Origin: an uncultured Clostridia bacterium
GTDB taxonomy: Bacteria > Bacillota > Clostridia > Oscillospirales > Oscillospiraceae
Assembly: GCA_947177005.1 (NCBI GenBank)
Contig: CAMWSZ010000180.1
Location: 1 to 6,441 of the forward strand
DNA length: 6,441 bases
Direction of reading: 5' to 3'
In this document: positions 1 to 5,625 of the stretch, one piece after another
Numbering within the stretch: position 1 is the first letter of the stretch
How the letters are laid out: the number at the start of each line of letters is the position of its first letter
The notes under the pieces: generated by a model
Told to the model about the DNA's origin: nothing
The model's input: the letters and a program-made list of their open reading frames with translations, nothing else
Databases searched by the model: none
Made by a program: the position numbers and the translations under genes

Positions 1-863
1 CGCGGCCATGGCAGGATTGGCTGCTGATGTCCGCTCACGGGACGGACTGCGATGTAATCCGTGCTGTAACGTCTGGAATGCCCGTCTTTTTCCTGACCGG
101 CGGGCGTCTCGGCCCTGCGGAAATCTGCGGCAGGCTGACAGAGGCCGGTCTGGGCGGGCTGCGTGTCACGGTGGGCGAAAACCTATCCTGTCCGGACGAA
201 TCCATTACCTCCGGCACAGCGGAGCAGTTTGCCGTGCAGTCCTTCTCCCCTCTGTCTGTTCTTCTTGTGGAAGCGGCACCCCGGATGGAACGGCGCTGTC
301 CAGGCTTCCCGGACAGTGCGTTTTTGCGCGGGGAGGTTCCCATGACCAAACAGGAAGTACGCGCCGCTGTGCTGGCGAAGCTGGCCGTCCGGCCCGGAGA
401 TATTTTCTGGGACGTGGGCGCAGGGACAGGCAGTGTGAGCGTGGAATTGGCCCTGGCGTCAGAGGGAGGCGCGGTATTTGCTATAGAGTGCAGCAGCGAG
501 GCTTGCGGCCTTATCCGTGCCAACCGGGAGAAATTCTGCGCTTGGAACCTGCATGTAGTGGAGGGCTGGGCCCCGCAGGCACTGGAGGACCTTCCTGTCC
601 CGGACGGCGTGTTCATCGGCGGAACCAAGGGCGGCATGGCAGAAATCATAGACACAGTGCTTCGCCGGAACGAAAAAGCCCGTATCTGCATCTCAGCCAT
701 TGCGCTGGAAACCGTATCTGCCGCCGCTGCCGCCCTGGAACAGCACGGAATTGCGCCGCAGACTGTCCAAATCGCCGTCTGCCGCAGCAAACCGGCGGGA
801 AGGCTGCATCTGCTTATGGCAAACAACCCGGTCTTTCTGATTACAGGGAACTGCGATGGTTGA
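1..863 (+). CDS. cbiET: CbiE-CbiT fusion (precorrin-6Y/cobalt-precorrin C5,C15-methyltransferase and decarboxylase), 5'-partial
   Basis: Bifunctional corrin-ring enzyme of the CobL type. CbiE methylates C5 and CbiT methylates C15 and decarboxylates the C12 acetate, both using SAM in the cytoplasm. The frame (first whole codon at base 3) is open through the left edge, so the N-terminal part of CbiE is missing. The ATG at base 27 lies inside the domain and is not the start. Visible CbiE marks are PWQDW followed by SAHG (the usual SLHGR region), then FFLTGG, GENLSCPDE and FSPLSVLLVE. The domains join near base 342 at the family's typical VPMTKQEVRA. CbiT follows with its SAM-binding loop DVGAGTGS (bases 411-434), an acidic IECS strand end and FIGGTKGG. 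The C-terminus looks complete. The stop overlaps the cbiA start by 8 bases, indicating coupling. Identity is very secure; whether the ring substrate is the cobalt form is inferred from the CbiA neighbour. Confidence 0.95.
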   Translation, partial: RPWQDWLLMSAHGTDCDVIRAVTSGMPVFFLTGGRLGPAEICGRLTEAGLGGLRVTVGENLSCPDESITSGTAEQFAVQSFSPLSVLLVEAAPRMERRCPGFPDSAFLRGEVPMTKQEVRAAVLAKLAVRPGDIFWDVGAGTGSVSVELALASEGGAVFAIECSSEACGLIRANREKFCAWNLHVVEGWAPQALEDLPVPDGVFIGGTKGGMAEIIDTVLRRNEKARICISAIALETVSAAAAALEQHGIAPQTVQIAVCRSKPAGRLHLLMANNPVFLITGNCDG

Positions 864-2259
864 GATAATGGTCGCGGCACCCGCATCGGGCAGCGGAAAG
901 ACCGTGCTGGCCTGTGCGCTTCTGGCGGCGCTGGAAAAACAGGGACGCAGCCCCTGCGCCTTCAAATGCGGCCCGGATTATATCGACCCTATGTTTCATC
1001 GTTCTGTACTGGACGTGGAAAGCCACAACCTGGATCTGTTTCTGGCGGACGAAGCGATGGTACGAAAGCTTTACGCCCGGTATTGTACGGGCCGCGGCGC
1101 GGCGGTGATCGAGGCCGCGATGGGGTTTTATGACGGCTTGGGAGGCTCTACAGACCGCGCCAGCGCATGGCATATTGCGGAAACATTGGAGGTTCCAGTG
1201 CTGCTGGCTCTGCGGCCAAAGGGGTGCAGCCTGACCCTGGCGGCTCAGGTGAACGGACTGACAGCCTTCCGCCAGCCCAGCCGGATCGCGGGACTGTTTC
1301 TCTGCGACTGCTCCTCCATGCTGGCAAAAAGCCTGACCCCAATGCTGGAACGGGAAACCGGATTGCCTGTATTGGGGTATCTGCCCCATATGGAGGAGGC
1401 CGTGCTGGAGAGCCGCCATCTGGGACTATGCACCGCTGGAGAAATTGCTGGTCTTGCCGGCCGGCTCAAGGCAGTCGCACGGACGCTGGAGCAGACAATG
1501 GATTGGGAGAAATTTTTCTTCTTGTACGGCGGGCGGGCCTCCCGGCAATCAGCAGAAATCCAGATGCCCCCCTTTTCTGTCCCTATTGCGGTCGCTCGGG
1601 ATGAGGCTTTCTGCTTTATTTATGCAGAAACGCTGGATGCCCTGCGAGCCGCTGGAGCCAAGCTGCTGTTTTTCAGTCCCATGCGGGACGCCGGGCTGCC
1701 GGAAGAAGCCTGCGGACTGTATCTGCCGGGAGGGTATCCGGAGCTGTACGCCCCCCAGCTGGCAAAAAACCTGGACATGCGAAATGCGGTCAAGCATGCA
1801 GCTGCCAACGGCATACCCATAACAGCGGAGTGTGGCGGTTTTCTGTACCTCGGCCAGACACTCCAGGGCGGAGACGGCAAGATGTACCCCATGTCCGGGA
1901 TTCTCCCTGGGGACAGCGTGCGAAAAGACCGGCTGGTGCGCTTCGGCTATGCGGAATTGACTGCCAAAAATGACAGTCTTCTTTTCCGCCGGGGGGAAGC
2001 CATTCCCGTCCACGAATTTCATTACTGGGACTCCAGCGAAAACGGCGGCGATTTTACCGCCAGAAAACCATTGACAGGCCGCAGCTGGCAGTGCGGCTTT
2101 GCATCGGAACGGCTCTATGCGGGGTTCCCACATATTTATTTTGCAGGCCGTCCGGAATTGGCGGAGCGATTCGTGCAGGCGGCAAAACGCTATGGAGAGG
2201 AGGATCAGCATGACGCAGTTTCGTACAGTCAAGGACGCCGTTGCAGCCATACGTCCTGA
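856..2259 (+). CDS. cbiA: Cobyrinic acid a,c-diamide synthase (CbiA/CobB family)
   Basis: ATP-dependent, glutamine-using amidase that amidates the a and c acetate side chains of (cobalt-bound) cobyrinic acid. It has 467 residues, a usual length for the family. The N-terminal dethiobiotin-synthetase-like synthetase domain shows a P-loop, APASGSGKT (residues 8-16), then KCGPDYIDPMFH (37-48) and EAAMGFYDG (86-94). The C-terminal class I glutamine amidotransferase domain shows LPGGYPE (290-296), the nucleophile Cys326 in AECGGFLYL, and HEFHY (386-390) carrying the catalytic histidine. The start ATG at 856 follows AGGGA (845-849) and gives the typical MVEIMVAAP opening; ATG 868 would cut into the first strand. 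The family-like sequence ends near residue 447. The last 20 residues are read through the ribosome binding site and first codons of cobT, giving a 50-base overlap. The presence of CbiA rather than a CobNST set nearby supports the anaerobic route. Confidence 0.96.
   Translation: MVEIMVAAPASGSGKTVLACALLAALEKQGRSPCAFKCGPDYIDPMFHRSVLDVESHNLDLFLADEAMVRKLYARYCTGRGAAVIEAAMGFYDGLGGSTDRASAWHIAETLEVPVLLALRPKGCSLTLAAQVNGLTAFRQPSRIAGLFLCDCSSMLAKSLTPMLERETGLPVLGYLPHMEEAVLESRHLGLCTAGEIAGLAGRLKAVARTLEQTMDWEKFFFLYGGRASRQSAEIQMPPFSVPIAVARDEAFCFIYAETLDALRAAGAKLLFFSPMRDAGLPEEACGLYLPGGYPELYAPQLAKNLDMRNAVKHAAANGIPITAECGGFLYLGQTLQGGDGKMYPMSGILPGDSVRKDRLVRFGYAELTAKNDSLLFRRGEAIPVHEFHYWDSSENGGDFTARKPLTGRSWQCGFASERLYAGFPHIYFAGRPELAERFVQAAKRYGEEDQHDAVSYSQGRRCSHTS
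2194..2204 (+). promoter_or_regulatory. Strong ribosome binding site for cobT
   Basis: GGAGAGGAGGA ends 5 bases before ATG 2210 (core GAGGAGG at 2197-2203, 6-base spacing). It lies inside the cbiA coding region. It decides the cobT start at 2210 over the in-frame ATG at 2099, which has no family-like sequence after it until MTQF. Confidence 0.8.
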
Positions 2260-3289
2260 CCCAAACGAGGACGCCTGCCGTCAGGCCGCCCACCGGAAAT
2301 GGGCCAGTATCGCCAAGCCTCTGGGGAGTCTCGGACTGCTGGAAACGGCAGTGGAAGACATTGCCGCGCTGACAGGCAGCGAGAATGTGGATATATCCAG
2401 GCGTTCCCTGCTGCTGCTGTGCGCGGACAACGGCGTGGTGCGGCAGGGGGTCGCCCAGTCCGATCACAGCGTCACGGCCATCGTGACGCGCAGCGCGGCG
2501 GCGGGGCGGTCCTCGGTGTGCAAAATGGCGGCGGTGGCCGGATGCCGGGTGGTCGCGGTAGACATGGGAGTGATCGATCTGGAGCCGGTTCCCGGCTTGC
2601 TCAACCGCCGGATTGCCAACGGCACCGGCGATATCACCCAAGGCCCCGCCATGACCCGCGAACAGGCTGAACAGGCCGTCCTTACCGGCGTGGAGCTGGT
2701 TCGGGAACAGAAGGAACAGGGAACAAACCTCCTGGCGGCGGGCGAGATGGGCATCGGCAACACCACCACCAGCAGCGCGGCAGCCAGCGTCCTGCTGGGA
2801 CGGCCCCCAAAGGAAATGACCGGCCGTGGCGCGGGCCTTTCGGATGAGGGGTTCTGCCGGAAAGTGTGGGCCGTGGAAACGGCGCTGGCAGTCAACCGTC
2901 CCGACCCGGATGATCCCCTGGATATTCTGGCAAAAGTGGGCGGCTTTGATCTAGCGGGGATGTGCGGGATATTTTTGGGCGGGGCGCTCTACCGGATTCC
3001 GGTGGTAATGGACGGACTGATCAGCACGGTTTCTGCGCTGTGCGCCATGCGGCTGTGTCCGGAGGTGCGCAAGGCCCTGATCGCCAGCCACGCTTCCGCC
3101 GAACCGGCGGGCCGGCTGGTGCTGGACGCGCTGGGGAAAGCGCCGTTTATTACGGCGGGGATGCGGCTGGGCGAAGGCACCGGAGCGGTAGCGGCCATTC
3201 CGCTGCTGGACATGGCCTTGTCGCTGTATCGGGACGGCACCACCTTTGACGGCTGCGGCATCCCCGCCTATACCCCCAAGGGAGGCTGA
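2210..3289 (+). CDS. cobT: Nicotinate-nucleotide--dimethylbenzimidazole phosphoribosyltransferase
   Basis: Transfers phosphoribose from nicotinate mononucleotide to the lower-ligand base (5,6-dimethylbenzimidazole or a related base), giving the alpha-riboside phosphate used by CobS. It is cytosolic. The product has 359 residues, matching the roughly 350 of the family. Motifs in order: KPLGSLG (36-42), CADNGVVRQGV (71-81), a glycine-rich GEMGIGNTTT (178-187), KVGGFDLAGM, and LGEGTGA with Glu322, which lines up with the catalytic Glu317 of the Salmonella enzyme. The family's usual ADHGV appears here as ADNGV (Asn74), a conservative change I would expect to be tolerated. The start at 2210 has an excellent ribosome binding site and lies inside the end of cbiA; the in-frame extension up to 2099 is an out-of-frame shadow of CbiA. 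The lower base actually used cannot be told from this gene. Confidence 0.96.
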   Translation: MTQFRTVKDAVAAIRPDPNEDACRQAAHRKWASIAKPLGSLGLLETAVEDIAALTGSENVDISRRSLLLLCADNGVVRQGVAQSDHSVTAIVTRSAAAGRSSVCKMAAVAGCRVVAVDMGVIDLEPVPGLLNRRIANGTGDITQGPAMTREQAEQAVLTGVELVREQKEQGTNLLAAGEMGIGNTTTSSAAASVLLGRPPKEMTGRGAGLSDEGFCRKVWAVETALAVNRPDPDDPLDILAKVGGFDLAGMCGIFLGGALYRIPVVMDGLISTVSALCAMRLCPEVRKALIASHASAEPAGRLVLDALGKAPFITAGMRLGEGTGAVAAIPLLDMALSLYRDGTTFDGCGIPAYTPKGG

Positions 3290-3296
3290 TGCAGTG
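3278..3296 (+). promoter_or_regulatory. Ribosome binding site and GTG start of cobU
   Basis: AAGGGAGG (3278-3285) is followed 8 bases later by GTG 3294, which opens the expected MFTLVIGGSASGKS. The ATG at 3289, overlapping the cobT stop as TGATG, is in another frame, only 3 bases from the site, and leads to a stop after 21 codons. The in-frame ATG 3246 would add 16 proline-rich residues not seen in the family. Confidence 0.72.
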
Positions 3297-3824
3297 TTTA
3301 CCCTTGTCATTGGCGGCTCGGCCAGCGGGAAAAGCGAATTTGCCGAGAGCCTGATTCTGGCTTCTCCCTACATGCCCCGCTATTACATTGCCACCATGGA
3401 ACCCTTTGACGGGGAATGCCGCGCCAGAATCGCCAAGCACCGCCGGATGCGGGCGGAAAAACAGTTCGAGACCATAGAATGCTATACTTCCCTGTCCGGC
3501 CTGCGTCTGGCGGACAGAGGGTGCGTGCTGCTGGAATGCCTGGGCAACCTAGCCGCCAACGAGCTTTATAGTCCTGCCGGGGCCGGGACAGCGGAAAGGG
3601 CGCTGGACAGCATTCTGTCCGGCATAGACCAGCTTCTGGCCCAATGCGGGGATCTGGTTGTTGTCAGCAACGAGACGTTTACCGGCGGGAACCGCTACGC
3701 CGGTGAGACGGACGATTACCTGCATCTTCTGGCGGACGCGAACCGGGCTTTGGCACGGCAGGCGGACCGGGTATGCGAGGTGATTTGCGGTCTGCCGCAG
3801 TTTTATAAAGGAGCGCCGGTATGA
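3294..3824 (+). CDS. cobU: Adenosylcobinamide kinase / adenosylcobinamide-phosphate guanylyltransferase, divergent
   Basis: CobU phosphorylates adenosylcobinamide and then transfers GMP to it, giving adenosylcobinamide-GDP for CobS. From the GTG start it has 176 residues, close to the usual 180. It shows an intact Walker A, GGSASGKS (7-14), the segment ARIAKHRRMR with His49, placed like the Salmonella guanylylation residue His46, and LLECLGNLAANELY (from about 79), equivalent to the family's LLDCLTLWLSN. SNE (125-127) is kept, but the family's following VGxGIVP and Arg-rich stretch is replaced by TFTGGNRYAGETDDY. The C-terminus has the normal CGLPQFYKG ending. Its stop overlaps the cobS start by 4 bases (ATGA). 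A second, short CobU-like gene lies just after cobS. Family membership is secure; whether it carries out both reactions alone is open. Confidence 0.9.
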   Translation: MFTLVIGGSASGKSEFAESLILASPYMPRYYIATMEPFDGECRARIAKHRRMRAEKQFETIECYTSLSGLRLADRGCVLLECLGNLAANELYSPAGAGTAERALDSILSGIDQLLAQCGDLVVVSNETFTGGNRYAGETDDYLHLLADANRALARQADRVCEVICGLPQFYKGAPV

Positions 3825-4600
3825 TCGCTGTGGAAACGATTCTGGTTGCGTTCGCCATGTTTTCCGCGCTGCCAGTCCCCCAGCCGGTCTGGAATGAGCG
3901 GAACATGCGCTATTCCCTGTGTGCGTTCCCGCTGATTGGCGTCATCTGTGGAGGCTTGTGGTGGGCCTGGAGCGCGGTTTGCGCTTGTTTTCCAGTTCCA
4001 GATTTCCTGCGGGGCGCGGGACTGTGCCTGCTTCCGGTGTTCCTGACCGGCGGCATCCATCTGGACGGCTTTGCCGACACCTGCGACGCTCTGGCAAGCT
4101 GCGCTTCCCCGGAGAAAAAGCAGGAAATTTTGAAGGACCCCCGCTGCGGTGCCTTTGCGGTGATTCGGTTGTGCTGCTATTTTATAACATACTTCGCCCT
4201 TTGCACGGCGGTGAGACCGGACCGTCAGGCGGTGTGGTGCATGGGGCTGGCTTTTATTCTGGAACGGGCCTTATCCGGACTGGCAGTCAGCCGTTTCCCG
4301 CTGGCCAAAAACACAGGATTGGCCCACACCTTTGCCACCGCCGCAGCTCAGAAGACCGTTGGACGTGTTTTGCTGGCGGTCTGCGTCCTGACCGGAGGCG
4401 GCATGGTTGCCGCCGGGAGCTTGACCGGCGCAGTGATGCTGGCCACAGGACTGTTCGCGTTCTGGCGCTACCGGATAACGGCGGAACGGCAGTTTAGCGG
4501 GATCTCCGGAGACTTAGCGGGATGGTTCCTGCAAAGGGCGGAGCTTTGGATGCTGGCGGCGCTGACTGCCTGCCAGCTTGTTGAGGAGGCGTTGTCATGA
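3821..4600 (+). CDS. cobS: Adenosylcobinamide-GDP ribazoletransferase (cobalamin synthase)
   Basis: Integral membrane enzyme that joins adenosylcobinamide-GDP with alpha-ribazole or its 5'-phosphate, closing the nucleotide loop. It has 259 residues, typical of the family. The hallmark GGIHLDGFADTCDA is at residues 77-90, with the acidic residues that bind metal and substrate, followed by the conserved KDPRCGAFAV (105-114). Several long hydrophobic stretches (about 33-55, 66-79, 113-130, 186-215 and 238-253) fit a multi-pass membrane protein. The start ATG 3821 overlaps the cobU stop as ATGA and has AAAGGAG (3807-3813) 7 bases upstream. The gene ends in another ATGA overlap with the next gene, so cobU, cobS and the short cobU-like gene are probably translated in a coupled way. 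Confidence 0.96.
   Translation: MIAVETILVAFAMFSALPVPQPVWNERNMRYSLCAFPLIGVICGGLWWAWSAVCACFPVPDFLRGAGLCLLPVFLTGGIHLDGFADTCDALASCASPEKKQEILKDPRCGAFAVIRLCCYFITYFALCTAVRPDRQAVWCMGLAFILERALSGLAVSRFPLAKNTGLAHTFATAAAQKTVGRVLLAVCVLTGGGMVAAGSLTGAVMLATGLFAFWRYRITAERQFSGISGDLAGWFLQRAELWMLAALTACQLVEEALS
4583..4589 (+). promoter_or_regulatory. Ribosome binding site for the short cobU-like gene
   Basis: A perfect GAGGAGG lies 7 bases before ATG 4597, inside the end of cobS. A site this good argues that the short downstream gene is truly translated rather than a decayed remnant. Confidence 0.75.
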
Positions 4601-4926
4601 TATTTATCACCGGGCCGCTGTACAGCGGCAAACGGGAATATGCCTGTAAGCTCCTTGGCTGCGGCGAGGCGGAATTAAAAGGCCGCGCTGTATGGGATGT
4701 GCAGGACTTGGCTGTCCAGCGTGGTGATCTGGATATTCTGGCGGACGAACTCAGCCAATACGAAGTGGTCATTGCCACGGAGGTCGGCGGCGGCGTGGTT
4801 CCGGTAGATGCTGGGGAACGGGCCCGACGGGAGGCCGCAGGAAAGCTCAGTTGTCTGCTGGCCCAGCGGGCGGAGCGGGTCGTGCGGGTGTTCTGCGGAC
4901 TTCCCATGGTATTGAAAGGGTCCTAG
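4597..4926 (+). CDS. Short CobU-like protein (109 residues) with degenerate P-loop
   Basis: A second CobU-family protein, only 109 residues against the usual 180. The N-terminus MIFITGPLYSGKREYA has the strand-loop shape of the CobU P-loop, but the Walker A Ser/Thr is Arg13 (GPLYSGKR, 6-13). The central part that holds the guanylylation His and the LLDCL segment is absent. The C-terminal half is clearly CobU: VVIATEVGGGVVP (57-69), matching the family's VSNEVGxGIVP, then an Arg-rich helix (GERARREAAGKL) and CGLPMVLKG (100-108). It is translated from a strong site with an ATGA overlap on cobS. The frame is clean and base composition matches its neighbours, so it is not an obvious pseudogene. 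Possible roles are a partner subunit for the upstream CobU, a regulator, or an enzyme keeping one of the two activities. Its function is not known from the sequence. Confidence 0.8.
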   Translation: MIFITGPLYSGKREYACKLLGCGEAELKGRAVWDVQDLAVQRGDLDILADELSQYEVVIATEVGGGVVPVDAGERARREAAGKLSCLLAQRAERVVRVFCGLPMVLKGS

Positions 4927-5019
4927 GCGGACGGCCAGAGCGCTCTTTTTTGCCGAGCCGGACCAAGTCTGTCGCCCGGTAACGATATTGCGCTGCGAAA
5001 CGAGGAATAGTACAAGAAT
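4927..5019 (+). other. Only true intergenic gap in the window (93 bases)
   Basis: Between the short cobU-like gene and the phosphatase there is no coding frame with a start. It holds a 10-base palindrome, AGAGCGCTCT (4937-4946), running into six T residues (4946-4951), flanked by CGGC/GCCG-type bases. The perfect stem is too short for a confident terminator. I find no convincing -35/-10 pair. A weak purine run, GAGGAA (5002-5007), lies 12 bases before the next ATG. Confidence 0.5.
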
Positions 5020-5625
5020 ATGGATATTTATCTTCTGCGCCACGGTGAGACGGCGTACAACATGGAAAAACGCTATCTGGGCAGCAGTGATATTTCTCTG
5101 TCCGCCAAAGGGCTGGCAGAGCTGACTCCCGCAGGGTTTTCTCCCGAAAAGGTTTATGTGTCTCCTCTGCGCCGGACCTGGGAAACTGCCGGTGCGCTTT
5201 TCCCTGCCGCCCGGCAAATTGTAATCGATGATTTCCGCGAAATGGACTTTGGTATCTTCGAGGGGAAAACTTATCAGGAAATGGCGTGTCTGCCGGAATA
5301 TCAGGCGTGGATCGATGGTTATTGCCTCGGCAAAATTCCCGGCGGCGAACAGAAAACGGATTTCTGCCGCCGCACCTGCGAGGCGTTTGTCAAGTTAGTG
5401 AACCAGACGCTGGACGCAGGCGGGGAACAACTGGTGATTGTCGCCCACGGCGGTACACAGATGGCCGTCATGGAGCGGTTTGTCCGGCCCGTCAGGGATT
5501 ATTTTTCCTGGAACGGGCCGAATGGAGGAGGTTTCGTCCTGGACGCTTCCCTCTGGCTGCTGGAGGGGAAGCTTACACTGCGGGAAACTGTCCGCTATAC
5601 AGGGGGGACGCCGAAATGCTGCTGA
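5020..5625 (+). CDS. cobC: Histidine phosphatase, probable alpha-ribazole-5'-phosphate phosphatase
   Basis: Member of the histidine phosphatase (phosphoglycerate mutase-like) superfamily, 201 residues, cytosolic. It shows RHGET (7-11) with the phospho-accepting His8, SPLRRTWETA (48-57), EMDFGIFEG (74-82) and VAHGGTQMAV with the second catalytic His143. These are the standard catalytic marks, and the DFGIFEG form is common in CobC-type and related phosphatases. The superfamily is diverse, so the B12 role rests mainly on location between CobS and CbiB: CobC removes the 5'-phosphate from alpha-ribazole phosphate or from the cobalamin phosphate made by CobS. ATG 5020 is the only reasonable start, because an in-frame TAG lies at 5008. 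The upstream purine run GAGGAA is distant, suggesting weaker initiation than at the other genes. The end overlaps cbiB by 10 bases. Confidence 0.82.
   Translation: MDIYLLRHGETAYNMEKRYLGSSDISLSAKGLAELTPAGFSPEKVYVSPLRRTWETAGALFPAARQIVIDDFREMDFGIFEGKTYQEMACLPEYQAWIDGYCLGKIPGGEQKTDFCRRTCEAFVKLVNQTLDAGGEQLVIVAHGGTQMAVMERFVRPVRDYFSWNGPNGGGFVLDASLWLLEGKLTLRETVRYTGGTPKCC

Noticed and set aside
8..868. Open frame of 286 codons on the + strand overlapping cbiET in another frame
   Set aside because: Its translation is Arg/Gly/Cys-rich with no family motifs, while the neighbouring frame carries clear CbiE-CbiT sequence.
35..886. Long open frame on the - strand (283 codons) opposite cbiET
   Set aside because: It is antisense to clear CbiE and CbiT motifs, its translation is Arg/Ser/Pro-rich with no recognisable domain, and GC-rich DNA commonly leaves such shadows open.
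1549..2250. - strand frame of 233 codons opposite cbiA
   Set aside because: It lies fully against the CbiA glutamine amidotransferase domain, and I see no domain or ribosome binding site for it.
4927..4960. Intrinsic terminator after the short cobU-like gene
   Set aside because: The palindrome gives only about 3 pairs with a 4-base loop before the T-run, too weak to call; it is kept only as a low-interest observation.
4950..5019. Promoter for cobC-cbiB in the gap
   Set aside because: TTGCCG and GATATT are about 28 bases apart, far from the 16-18 spacing of a housekeeping promoter, and no other pair fits better.
4675..5217. - strand frame of 180 codons crossing the 93-base gap
   Set aside because: It begins inside the phosphatase gene and ends inside the short cobU-like gene, with no recognisable motif, so the gap is not explained by an opposing gene.
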